Below are positions 1 through 7,752 of a DNA stretch of 37,169 nucleotides, piece by piece. Source of the DNA: an uncultured Bacteroidota bacterium (GTDB lineage: Bacteria; Bacteroidota; Bacteroidia; Flavobacteriales; Flavobacteriaceae); the NCBI GenBank assembly GCA_902560065.1, contig CACEKG010000010.1, positions 1-37,169 of the forward strand, written 5' to 3'. Positions within the stretch are counted from its first letter, which is position 1, and every line of letters starts with the position of its first letter. The notes under the pieces are model-generated. The model was not told the origin of the DNA and did not search any database. It saw only the letters and a list, made by a program, of their open reading frames with translations. The translations under genes and the position numbers were made by a program.

Positions 1-1917
1 ACAATTTTAATAAGTATTATTCAAATAAAACCTTCAGGTAAAGGTGTTATTATACATAATGATAAAGAATATAAAATAGATAGAAGAAAAATTAATAAAG
101 CTTTAGACGGGGATACTGTCAAAATAAGATTATTAAATAGAAAAAATAAAAATAAAGCAGAAGTAATAGATGTAGTTAAAAGATCAAATAAAAAATATAT
201 TGGAATATTAGAAAGAGGAAAAAATTATGGTTTTGTAGTAACAAAAAAAGATAACATATACACAGACTTTTTTATAGAAAAAGAAAATTTAAGAAAATAT
301 AAAAATGAAGAAAAAGTATTGGTTGAATATAAGTTTTGGAACTTAAATGATGAATCCCCTACGGGAAAAATTATTAAATCATTGGGTAAAAAAGGAGAAG
401 TAAAAACAGAAATTGATTCTATTTTATACGAGTATGGGCTGGAAATAGAATTTGAAAATAAAACATTAGAAGAGTTAAAATATATTAAAAATGAAATAAC
501 AAAAAATGATATAGAAAACAGAGAAGATTATAGAAATAAAAATACTGTGACAATAGACCCAAACGATGCTAAAGATTTTGACGATGCAATTTCATTAGAG
601 AAATTGAAGAATAATAATTTTGAAGTAGGTATCCACATAGCAGATGTTACTCACTATGTTAAACCAAAAACTCATATAGATAAAGAGGCCAAAAAAAGAG
701 GAAATTCTACATACTTAGTAGATAGAGTAATACCAATGTTACCAGAAAAATTATCAAACCAAATATGCTCTTTAAGACCGAACGAAGATAAATTATGTTT
801 TTCTTGTATTGTTGAACTAGATAAAAATGGAAAAATAATTAAAAGTAATTTTAAAAAAACTGTAATTAACTCAGATTATAGATTTAGTTATGATGAAGTT
901 CAAGAAATTCTAGAAAAAAAAACAAAAACAATATCAAAAAAAAATTCATTAATTGGTCAAGAATATAGAATAGAAGAAAACATTTATGATTCAATCATTG
1001 TGCTCAATAAATTAGCAAAAAAAATTAGAAAAAAAAGAATTAGAAAAGGTTCAATAAACTTTGAAAATAAAGAAATAAAATTTGAAATTGATAAAGATAA
1101 AAATCCAATAAAAATATATTTTAAAGAATCAAAAGATTCAAATAAATTAGTTGAAGAGTATATGTTACTAGCAAATAGAAGCCTAGGAGAATTAATTAAT
1201 AAAACAAAAAGAGAGTTTGTTTATAGAGTACATGATTTGCCAGATAATGAAAAATTAGAAAACTTAAAATCGATAGTAAAAAAGTTAGGATATGATTTAA
1301 ACATAAATCCAAAAAAGGTAGGTTCTTCTTTAAATGAATTATTATTAAAAATAAAAGGAAAAAAAGAAAAAAATTTAATAGATAAATTAGCATTAAGAGC
1401 TATGAGTAAAGCGGAATATTCAAAAAATAATATAGGACATTATGGCCTAGCTTTTGAAAATTACACTCATTTTACTTCACCGATTAGAAGATATTCAGAT
1501 ATTTTAGTTCATAGAATATTAGAAAAAAATATATTAAAAAATAATAACAAAGAAAAAGAACTTCAAAAAACATGTAAACACATATCAAAAACAGAACAAT
1601 TATCTACAAAAGTAGAAAGAGCCTCAAATAAATTTATGCAAGTTCTTTTTATGAGTAATAAAATTGGCTTTAATTATAAAGGTGTAATTTCTGGAGTTAC
1701 TGATAGGGGAATGTATGTAGAAATTATTGAAAATAAATGTGAAGGGATGATTAGTGTTAAAAACATGAAAGATGATTTCTATATTTATAATGAAAAGAAA
1801 CACTTTTTAATTGGAGAAAAATTTAAAAGGAAATATCAATTAGGAGACATTGTTTATATAAAAGTAAAAAAAACAAATCCTGAAAAAAGACATTTAGATT
1901 TCGAATTATTAAGATGA
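1..1917 (+). CDS. rnr: Ribonuclease R, 3' part (5' end outside window)
   Basis: This is a 3'-to-5' processive exoribonuclease that degrades structured RNA. The frame is open from base 1, so the true start lies left of the window. About 638 codons are visible, against roughly 720-810 aa for the family. The RNB catalytic motif with its Asp cluster (IDPNDAKDFDDA) is at about 553-588. The family blocks GIHIADVTHYV (about 630-660) and HFTSPIRRYSDILVHR (about 1468-1515) follow. A C-terminal S1 RNA-binding domain starts around 1675 (YKGVISGVTDRGMYVEI). N-terminal cold-shock-type beta strands are partly present at 150-330. A TTG at 319 is only an internal Leu codon. The stop overlaps the next start (ATGA at 1914-1917), so the next gene is probably translationally coupled. 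Confidence 0.95.
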   Translation, partial: TILISIIQIKPSGKGVIIHNDKEYKIDRRKINKALDGDTVKIRLLNRKNKNKAEVIDVVKRSNKKYIGILERGKNYGFVVTKKDNIYTDFFIEKENLRKYKNEEKVLVEYKFWNLNDESPTGKIIKSLGKKGEVKTEIDSILYEYGLEIEFENKTLEELKYIKNEITKNDIENREDYRNKNTVTIDPNDAKDFDDAISLEKLKNNNFEVGIHIADVTHYVKPKTHIDKEAKKRGNSTYLVDRVIPMLPEKLSNQICSLRPNEDKLCFSCIVELDKNGKIIKSNFKKTVINSDYRFSYDEVQEILEKKTKTISKKNSLIGQEYRIEENIYDSIIVLNKLAKKIRKKRIRKGSINFENKEIKFEIDKDKNPIKIYFKESKDSNKLVEEYMLLANRSLGELINKTKREFVYRVHDLPDNEKLENLKSIVKKLGYDLNINPKKVGSSLNELLLKIKGKKEKNLIDKLALRAMSKAEYSKNNIGHYGLAFENYTHFTSPIRRYSDILVHRILEKNILKNNNKEKELQKTCKHISKTEQLSTKVERASNKFMQVLFMSNKIGFNYKGVISGVTDRGMYVEIIENKCEGMISVKNMKDDFYIYNEKKHFLIGEKFKRKYQLGDIVYIKVKKTNPEKRHLDFELLR

Positions 1918-2606
1918 GGTTAAAAACATTTATTTTATTGTTTTCATTATTGTTTTTCAAAACATATTCTCAAATAAGATATGACGTTGAAAGAGCTACT
2001 ATATCAATAAAAGACTTTAACTCTATAAAGGTATATTCAGGACTAGAAGTTAAATTAATACCCTCTGATAAGAATATTGTTTATGTATATGGAGACAATA
2101 TAGAAAAGGTCATTATTAGTATAAAAAGAAAAACTATGAAAATAAAACTTCCTGTAGAGTCTCTTTTCAAAACGGGATATAATTATATAGAAGTTTTTTA
2201 TAGTAAAAATCTCGAGTTTATATCAGCATACCAAGGATCTGTAGTTACTAATAAGAAAACAATAAAAACAAATCAAATAAGTATAAAAGCAAAAGAAGGG
2301 TCAAATATTTCAGCTAAAATCAGTGTTAATAATTTGAAAGCAAATGTGAGCTCTGGAGCAAAACTTAAACTTACGGGCGTTTCAAATGAAGTTAATTTAA
2401 AAGTTAGTGCTGGGGGATTAATTAATGCAGAAAAATTAGAATCAAATAAAGCGCAAGTTATTTCAATAGCAGGAGGGACTTCCTCAATAAGAGTAAAAGA
2501 ACTTGCTAATTTAAAAATAAATGCAGGGGGGAAAATTGAAGTGTACGGAAAACCTAAGCAAGTAATTTCAAGATATACTTTAGGCGGAAAGGTTTTGCTA
2601 AAATAA
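1914..2606 (+). CDS. Head GIN domain (DUF2807) secreted protein
   Basis: This 230-aa protein has a Sec signal peptide (residues 1-20: MRLKTF, a hydrophobic core, cleavage after TYSQ). The rest is the repetitive beta-strand pattern of the putative auto-transporter adhesin head GIN domain: an opening FNSIKVYSGLEVKL block, then short repeats rich in Gly, Ser and Ala (VSSGAKL, VSAGGLI, SIAGGTS, INAGGKI) that fit a right-handed beta-helix. It is expected in the periplasm or on the cell surface. Its molecular function is not known. It overlaps rnr by 4 bp and ends 3 bp before the convergent tRNA-Cys. Confidence 0.85.
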   Translation: MRLKTFILLFSLLFFKTYSQIRYDVERATISIKDFNSIKVYSGLEVKLIPSDKNIVYVYGDNIEKVIISIKRKTMKIKLPVESLFKTGYNYIEVFYSKNLEFISAYQGSVVTNKKTIKTNQISIKAKEGSNISAKISVNNLKANVSSGAKLKLTGVSNEVNLKVSAGGLINAEKLESNKAQVISIAGGTSSIRVKELANLKINAGGKIEVYGKPKQVISRYTLGGKVLLK

Positions 2607-2609
2607 AAG

Positions 2610-2680
2610 AGGCATCGAGCGGATTCGAACCGCTGTAAAAGCTTTTGCAGAGCTCTGCCTAGCCACTCGGCCACGATGCC
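2610..2680 (-). tRNA. tRNA-Cys (anticodon GCA)
   Basis: The minus strand folds into a full cloverleaf of 71 nt. The acceptor stem is GGCATCG paired with CGATGCC. The D arm is GCCGAGTGGCTAGGC. The anticodon stem is GAGCT/AGCTT (one G-U pair) around loop CTGCAAA, giving anticodon GCA. The T arm is AGCGG-TTCGAAT-CCGCT. The discriminator base is U (position 2610), as expected for tRNA-Cys. The 3' CCA is not encoded. It lies just downstream of folB on the same strand but has its own likely promoter box at 2689-2696. Confidence 0.97.
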
Positions 2681-2688
2681 ATAGCAGA

Positions 2689-2696
2689 CAAAAATA
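2689..2696 (-). promoter_or_regulatory. Promoter -7 box for tRNA-Cys (TATTTTTG)
   Basis: The minus strand reads TATTTTTG, a perfect match to the Bacteroidota -7 consensus TAnnTTTG, ending 8 bp before the first base of the tRNA. That places transcription start at or within a few bases of the mature 5' end. No clear -33 TTTG is visible. The box sits in the short gap after the folB stop codon. Confidence 0.5.
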
Positions 2697-2704
2697 CTAA
2701 ATAT

Positions 2705-3070
2705 TTATTTTAAGGACCTTTTTCTTTTTTTCTTTACAGAGACCTTTTTTATATCACCATCGATTGGTGGGTTTAATTTTGAAACCTCTATTGTTGCTTT
2801 TAATACAGAAGGAAATGTTTTAAAAATAACATTTAGAATTCTGTCACAAACATGTTCAATTAATGAAGATTTTATGCTCATTTCTTTTTCAATTATTTCA
2901 TATAATCTAGAGTAGTCTATTGTGTCTATTAATAGATCACTTTTGGAGGGTTTTTCCAAATTAGATTTAACCATTAAGTTTATTTTATAATAACTTCCTA
3001 TTTTATTTTCTTCTTTAAGGCAACCATGATAGGCATAAATTTTTATGCCATTTAAATAAATTCTTCCCAT
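2705..3070 (-). CDS. folB: Dihydroneopterin aldolase
   Basis: FolB converts 7,8-dihydroneopterin to 6-hydroxymethyl-dihydropterin and glycolaldehyde in folate synthesis. The 121-aa product has the family N-terminus GRIYLNGIKIYAYHGCLKEE with the active-site Glu region, the IDTIDYSRLYEII segment, and the C-terminal KLNPPI...IKKVSV strand carrying the catalytic Lys region. I chose the ATG at 3070 over one 11 codons upstream (3103). Homologues begin with this M-G-x-I-x-L block, and a perfect TAnnTTTG promoter box ends 5 bp before it. It is divergent from glnS and upstream of tRNA-Cys. The C-terminus is very basic (KKKRKRSLK). Confidence 0.92.
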   Translation of the reverse strand: MGRIYLNGIKIYAYHGCLKEENKIGSYYKINLMVKSNLEKPSKSDLLIDTIDYSRLYEIIEKEMSIKSSLIEHVCDRILNVIFKTFPSVLKATIEVSKLNPPIDGDIKKVSVKKKRKRSLK

Positions 3071-3075
3071 ATTTT

Positions 3076-3083
3076 CAAATATA
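3076..3083 (-). promoter_or_regulatory. Promoter -7 box for folB (TATATTTG)
   Basis: The minus strand reads TATATTTG, matching TAnnTTTG, 5 bp upstream of the ATG at 3070. If it is used, the mRNA would be leaderless or nearly so. A good -33 element is not evident. Confidence 0.4.
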
Positions 3084-3122
3084 TAAACTCTATTTATAAA
3101 CATGTTTAAAAAATCAAATCAA

Positions 3123-3130
3123 TATATTTG
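3123..3130 (+). promoter_or_regulatory. Promoter -7 box for glnS (TATATTTG)
   Basis: The plus strand reads TATATTTG, matching TAnnTTTG, 15 bp upstream of the glnS ATG at 3146. It faces away from the folB box in the same short divergent region. The -33 position is AT-rich with only TTTA-like matches. Confidence 0.4.
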
Positions 3131-3145
3131 TTGAGTTTTTAATTT

Positions 3146-4807
3146 ATGAAAAAAGGTATAAATTTTATAGAGCAAATTATTAAGCAAGATTTATTAAAAG
3201 GGTTTAATAAAAAAGCATTAAAATTTAGATTTCCACCTGAACCGAATGGGTATTTGCATATCGGGCATGTTAAAGCTATATGTTTAAACTTTAATCTTGG
3301 GGAAAAATATGGAGCATCAGTAAATCTTAGATTTGATGATACTAATCCAGTTAAAGAAGATAAAAAGTTTGTCGATGGTATAAAAGAGGACATTAATTGG
3401 CTAGGATATAAATGGAAAGAAGAGCTTTATGCCTCTGATTATTTTGAACAATTATATAAATGGGCACATTTACTCATTGAAAAAGAATTAGCATACGTTG
3501 ATTCTCAGGATTCAGAAAAAATTGCATCACAAAAAGGCACACCAACAAAATCAGGATCAAATAGCCCCTATAGAAATCGAAGTGTAGAGGAAAATAAAAA
3601 GCTGTTTACGTCTATGTTTAAAGGAAAGTTTAAGGAAGGAGAGCATGTTTTAAGAGCAAAAATTGATATGGCGTCTCCAAATATGCTATTAAGAGATCCA
3701 GTGATCTATAGAGTTTTATATAGAGAACATCATAGGACCAAAAATAAATGGTGTATTTACCCTTTATATGATTGGACTCATGGTCAATCTGATTACATTG
3801 AGCAGATTTCACATTCACTTTGTACTTTAGAGTTTAAACCTCATAGAGATTTATACGATTGGTTTTTAGATTCATTAGCTCCCTTAAAAAAAATGAGACC
3901 AAAACAAAGAGAGTTTGCAAGACTAAATTTGTCATATACAGTAACATCTAAAAGAAAATTATTTGAATTGATTGAAAAAAAGTATGTTAATGGCTGGGAT
4001 GACCCTAGAATGCCAACTATTTCAGGCTTAAGAAGAAGAGGATATACGCCGGAGTCTTTAAAAAAATTTGTTGAACTAGCAGGCATTGCAAAAAGAGAAA
4101 ATTTGATAGATCTTTCTCTTCTTGAATTTTCAGTAAGAGAACATCTTAATATAATTTCTCCAAGGGTTATGGCAGTTTTAAATCCGGTTAAATTAATTAT
4201 AATAAACTATCCTGAAAATAGTGATGAAATTTTAGAAGGAGAAATTAATCCGGAAAAACCTGAACTTGGAAAGAGAAAAATACCATTTTCTAGAGAACTC
4301 TATATTGAGAGAGAAGATTTTAAAGAAGAAGCTAATAGAAAATTTTATAGACTAACTCTAGGGAAAGAAGTTAGACTTAAAAATGCATATATAATAAAAG
4401 GAGAGAGTGTAATTAAAAATAATGATGGAACAATAAAGGAAATTATATGTTCTTATGATCCTAAAAGTAAAAGCGGAAGTGATTCAGAAGAAAGTAAAAG
4501 AAAAGTTAAAGGAACAATTCATTGGGTAACAATTAAACACTCCTTAGTCATTGATGTAAATGTTTATGATAGATTATTTTCAGTTCCATCACCAGATTCG
4601 GATAAAGAGATAGATTTTAAAAGTTTTATTAACTCAGAGTCTTTAAAAAAAGTTAAGGGCTATATTGAACCTAGTTTATCAACTGCTTCAAAAGGAGATC
4701 ATTTTCAATTTCAAAGATTAGGATACTTTATTTTGGATAATATAATTAACAAAAAGCTAATTTTTAATAAAACAGTTGGATTAAGAGATAGCTGGTCTAA
4801 GAAATAA
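3146..4807 (+). CDS. glnS: Glutaminyl-tRNA synthetase
   Basis: GlnRS charges tRNA-Gln directly. The 553-aa length matches the family (E. coli about 554). The class I HIGH motif is at residues 38-41 (PEPNGYLHIGH). GlnRS-type blocks VLRAKIDMASPNMLLRDP and GWDDPRMPTISGLRRRGYTPE are present. The second ATP-binding motif reads TVTSKRKL, with Thr267 where many homologues have Met (VMSKRKL). The C-terminal anticodon-binding beta barrels follow from about residue 340. A direct GlnRS implies that the GltX at 5759-7243 is probably the discriminating type. It ends 2 bp before the convergent SPFH gene. Confidence 0.96.
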   Translation: MKKGINFIEQIIKQDLLKGFNKKALKFRFPPEPNGYLHIGHVKAICLNFNLGEKYGASVNLRFDDTNPVKEDKKFVDGIKEDINWLGYKWKEELYASDYFEQLYKWAHLLIEKELAYVDSQDSEKIASQKGTPTKSGSNSPYRNRSVEENKKLFTSMFKGKFKEGEHVLRAKIDMASPNMLLRDPVIYRVLYREHHRTKNKWCIYPLYDWTHGQSDYIEQISHSLCTLEFKPHRDLYDWFLDSLAPLKKMRPKQREFARLNLSYTVTSKRKLFELIEKKYVNGWDDPRMPTISGLRRRGYTPESLKKFVELAGIAKRENLIDLSLLEFSVREHLNIISPRVMAVLNPVKLIIINYPENSDEILEGEINPEKPELGKRKIPFSRELYIEREDFKEEANRKFYRLTLGKEVRLKNAYIIKGESVIKNNDGTIKEIICSYDPKSKSGSDSEESKRKVKGTIHWVTIKHSLVIDVNVYDRLFSVPSPDSDKEIDFKSFINSESLKKVKGYIEPSLSTASKGDHFQFQRLGYFILDNIINKKLIFNKTVGLRDSWSKK

Positions 4808-4809
4808 AG

Positions 4810-5754
4810 TTATTTTTCTTTTTTATTTTTTAGGTTTTCTGGATCCTTATTTTGTTTTTTCATAGCTTCTCCAATTTGATTGCTAGCAGTAAACGAAGCA
4901 ACCATATTGTTTAACATTTCACTTCCAGCTTGGGGAGAATTAGGGAGCAAAATTAAATTACTATTTGTGTTTTCACCAACTGCTTGAAGAGTATCGTAAT
5001 GTTGGGTAACAACAATTAATGCAGAAGCTTCTTGAGAATTTATACCAACTTTGTTAAGAACATCGACAGATTCTTCCAACCCTCTTGCGATTTCTCTTCT
5101 TTGATCAGCAATTCCTTGTCCTTGAAGTCTTTTACTCTCAGCTTCAGCCTTTGCTTTTTCTACAATCCTAATTCTTTCTGCATCACCTTCATATTGAGCA
5201 GCAACTTTTTTTCTTTCTGCAGCATTAATTTTGTTCATTGCAGATTTTACTTCAGTATCCGGATCAATATCAGTAACAAGCGCTCTAATTATGTCATAAC
5301 CATAGTTAGTCATGGCGTCATTTAATTCTCCTTTTACAGAATTAGCGATTTCGTCCTTTTTTTCAAATACATCATCTAATTTCATTTTAGGCACAACTGC
5401 TCGAACAACATCAAAAACATAAGATGTAATTTGATCTTGAGGAAAATCTAATTTGTAAAATGCTTCATAAACTTTATCTTTTATAACTTTATACTGAACA
5501 GAAACTTTTAATTTTACAAAGACATTATCGCTAGTTTTAGTTTCTACGGTAACGTCAAGTTGAAGTACTCTTAAACTTATCCTGCCTATAATTCTATCTA
5601 TAATTGGAATTTTAATTTGAAGACCAGAATGTCTTATGCTTTGAAATTTTCCAAACCGCTCTATTATAGCAGCAGTCTGTTGCTTAACCATGAAAAGTGA
5701 AAAAAACAGTAATAAAATAATAAGACCAATAATTATAGAAGTTGAAGTAGGCAT
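4810..5754 (-). CDS. SPFH/band 7 membrane protein (stomatin/QmcA-like)
   Basis: This 314-aa protein has one N-terminal transmembrane helix (about residues 5-23), then an SPFH domain (QQTAAIIERFGKFQSIRHSG through YDIIRALVTDIDPD), then an Ala/Glu/Lys-rich helical tail (ERKKVAAQYEGDAERIRIVE) typical of stomatin-type coiled coils that oligomerise into membrane rings. The C-terminus has the conserved ASALIVVTQHYDTL region. The family scaffolds membrane microdomains and often works with proteases, but no NfeD partner is adjacent. It lies 4 bp downstream of gltX and is probably co-transcribed with it. It converges with glnS. Confidence 0.9.
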   Translation of the reverse strand: MPTSTSIIIGLIILLLFFSLFMVKQQTAAIIERFGKFQSIRHSGLQIKIPIIDRIIGRISLRVLQLDVTVETKTSDNVFVKLKVSVQYKVIKDKVYEAFYKLDFPQDQITSYVFDVVRAVVPKMKLDDVFEKKDEIANSVKGELNDAMTNYGYDIIRALVTDIDPDTEVKSAMNKINAAERKKVAAQYEGDAERIRIVEKAKAEAESKRLQGQGIADQRREIARGLEESVDVLNKVGINSQEASALIVVTQHYDTLQAVGENTNSNLILLPNSPQAGSEMLNNMVASFTASNQIGEAMKKQNKDPENLKNKKEK

Positions 5755-5758
5755 AGAT

Positions 5759-7243
5759 TTAATTTTTTAGTTTAGACATAAGGTTATCAATTCGTTTTAA
5801 AGTTACACTTTTTCCTATGATTTTAATAATTGAAAAAAGATCTGGTCCAGATAATTCACCTACTATTGATATTCTTAAAAGTTGCATTAAATATCCAAGC
5901 TTTAAATTGTTTTCATTACCATAATTTATAATTTGATTTTTTGCATCATCAATATTATTTATTGATGAAAAGACTGTTTTAAAATCATTTAAAACTTTAA
6001 TAGAATCTTTGTTTTTTGAAAACTTTTCATTTAACAAAGAATAATCAGGATCATTGTAGAAAAATAAAGTTTCTTTTTTTAAGTCAGGGATTAAATTCAA
6101 CCTTTCTTTAACTAAAGAAATAATTTTTAAAACCTCAGTTTTTTTATATGAGCTATTTAAATATTTTAAACTTTTTTTAGAAAGGGATAAAAGGCTTTTA
6201 TCAGACAAGTTTTTTAAATGATTATGATTTATCCATTTAGCCTTATCGTAATCAAATTTTGCACCACTTTTTTGAATTTTTTTAAAATCAAAAGCTGTTT
6301 CTAGTTCTTTTAAAGAATAAATTTCTTTTTCTGTGTCATCATTCCATCCTAAAAGCGCAAGGTAATTTATTATAGAGTTTGGTAAAAATCCAATTTCTTT
6401 AAATCCAACATTTTCTTTCCACGATAAAGGAAAAATTGGAATTCCCATTTTTTCAGAATCTCTTTTTGAGAGCTTGCCTTTTCCAGAGGGTTTGAGAATA
6501 AGAGGGAGATGCATAAAATCAGGAGTTTTCCATTTAAACGACTTATATAATAATTTATGAAAAGGTAAAGAAGGAAGCCACTCCTCGCCTCTAATTACTG
6601 TTGAAATTTTCATTAAATGATCATCAACAACATTTGCAAAATGATATGTTGGCATCCCATCACTTTTTATTAATACTTTATCGTCTAGCAAATTTGAATT
6701 GACATTAATATTACCTCTTATTTTATCTTCAACAGAGATAATTTGGTTAGGGATTATTTTTAGTCTTATGACAAATGAATTTTGTTTTTTTAATTTTTCA
6801 GTTTCCTCTTTAGTCAAGGTTAAAGAGTTTTTAAGACTTTTCCTGTTGCTATAGTCATATTTAAAAGTTTTTCCTTTCTTTTCATATTCAAATCGTAGAT
6901 TATTTAACTCTTCATCACTATCAAATGCATAATAAGCCTTATTGTTTTCAATTAATTTTAAAACATAATTATTGTATATACTTTTTCTTTCACTTTGTCT
7001 GTATGGCCCAAATTCCCCTTTTTTAATTGGACTTTCATCTGGATTAATACCAGCCCAATTAAGAGACTCATTTATATATTCTTCACTCTCTTTAATATAT
7101 CTATTTTGATCGGTATCTTCTATTCTTAAGATAAAAGAACCTTTATTTTTTTTAGCAAATAAGTAGTTATATAATGCTGTTCTTAAACCTCCTATGTGGA
7201 GAGGCCCTGTTGGACTTGGCGCAAATCTAACTCTACAGCTCAT
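5759..7243 (-). CDS. gltX: Glutamyl-tRNA synthetase
   Basis: GltX ligates glutamate to tRNA-Glu. The 494-aa product has the HIGH-type motif at residues 13-19 (GPLHIGG), the class I GluRS blocks LRIEDTDQNRY and PTYHFANVVDDHLM, and the KMSKS equivalent KLSKRD at 257-262. The region where some GluRSs carry zinc-binding cysteines (around 103-130) has none here, as in zinc-free types. The C-terminal helical anticodon-binding domain is intact. It is divergent from ybeY across a 74-bp gap and leads into the SPFH gene. Confidence 0.96.
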   Translation of the reverse strand: MSCRVRFAPSPTGPLHIGGLRTALYNYLFAKKNKGSFILRIEDTDQNRYIKESEEYINESLNWAGINPDESPIKKGEFGPYRQSERKSIYNNYVLKLIENNKAYYAFDSDEELNNLRFEYEKKGKTFKYDYSNRKSLKNSLTLTKEETEKLKKQNSFVIRLKIIPNQIISVEDKIRGNINVNSNLLDDKVLIKSDGMPTYHFANVVDDHLMKISTVIRGEEWLPSLPFHKLLYKSFKWKTPDFMHLPLILKPSGKGKLSKRDSEKMGIPIFPLSWKENVGFKEIGFLPNSIINYLALLGWNDDTEKEIYSLKELETAFDFKKIQKSGAKFDYDKAKWINHNHLKNLSDKSLLSLSKKSLKYLNSSYKKTEVLKIISLVKERLNLIPDLKKETLFFYNDPDYSLLNEKFSKNKDSIKVLNDFKTVFSSINNIDDAKNQIINYGNENNLKLGYLMQLLRISIVGELSGPDLFSIIKIIGKSVTLKRIDNLMSKLKN

Positions 7244-7248
7244 AATTG

Positions 7249-7256
7249 TAAAGATA
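7249..7256 (-). promoter_or_regulatory. Near-consensus promoter -7 box for gltX (TATCTTTA)
   Basis: The minus strand reads TATCTTTA, differing from TAnnTTTG only in the last base, 5 bp upstream of the gltX ATG at 7243. Its position matches the boxes before folB, holB, pgk and the FNR-ferredoxin gene. Confidence 0.3.
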
Positions 7257-7299
7257 ATAGCTTATTTAAAATGAGTTCTAATTAAAATCACATTTCGAC

Positions 7300-7307
7300 T
7301 ATCTTTG
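7300..7307 (+). promoter_or_regulatory. Promoter -7 box for ybeY-mnmG (TATCTTTG)
   Basis: TATCTTTG is a perfect TAnnTTTG box, followed by GCA as in many flavobacterial promoters. It ends 10 bp before the TTG start of ybeY at 7318. No strong -33 TTTG is seen about 19 bp upstream. Confidence 0.5.
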
Positions 7308-7317
7308 CATCTTAAAA

Positions 7318-7752
7318 TTGAAGAAGATTATTAAATTTAACAACATACCAAAAATTATTAATATTTATGATATCAAAAGACTTATTTCAATCTTTGTTAA
7401 AAATGAAGGATTTGGAATTAAAAAGATTGAATATAACTTTGTTTCTGAGGATAGAATGTTAAAACTTAACACAAAATATTTAAAACATAAAACAGAAACA
7501 GACATTATAACTTTTGATTATAGTAAATCGAAGAAAATTCAAGCAGAGATGTACCTATGCTTTTCAGTAATTGAGAGAAATGCAAAAGAAAACATTCAAT
7601 CAATTGAAAATGAGATAGTTAGGGTGATTATACATGGTCTTTTACATTGTATTGGCTATAATGACAAGAATAATGTTGACAGAGAGCTTATGAGAAAGAA
7701 AGAAGATTCTTTTTTAAAAATGTTCCACGTGAAACAATTTAATAATGTTTGA
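7318..7752 (+). CDS. ybeY: Endoribonuclease YbeY (rRNA maturation)
   Basis: YbeY is a single-strand endoribonuclease of the UPF0054 family that acts in 16S rRNA 3'-end processing and ribosome quality control. The 144-aa product contains the family motif HGLLHCIGY at residues 106-114. Two of the three usual metal-binding histidines (His106, His110) are present, while the third position is Asp116. I recall the same GYxDK arrangement in other Bacteroidota homologues, so it may be lineage-normal. The start is TTG at 7318, with no better in-frame start before KKIIKFNN. The last codons contain a parS-type site, and the gene overlaps mnmG by 8 bp. Confidence 0.92.
   Translation: MKKIIKFNNIPKIINIYDIKRLISIFVKNEGFGIKKIEYNFVSEDRMLKLNTKYLKHKTETDIITFDYSKSKKIQAEMYLCFSVIERNAKENIQSIENEIVRVIIHGLLHCIGYNDKNNVDRELMRKKEDSFLKMFHVKQFNNV
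7721..7736 (+). other. parS: Putative parS site 1 (ParB/Spo0J binding)
   Basis: TGTTCCACGTGAAACA fits the bacterial parS consensus TGTTNCACGTGAAACA at every position. It lies inside the last codons of ybeY, encoding M-F-H-V-K-Q. The identical 16-mer occurs once more, inverted, at 9621-9636, so the two bracket mnmG. No parA or parB gene is in the window. Confidence 0.85.

Noticed and set aside
2273-2674. A 133-codon minus-strand reading frame across the DUF2807 gene and the tRNA
   Set aside because: It reads through tRNA-Cys and is antisense to a clear secreted protein; its product resembles no family I know.
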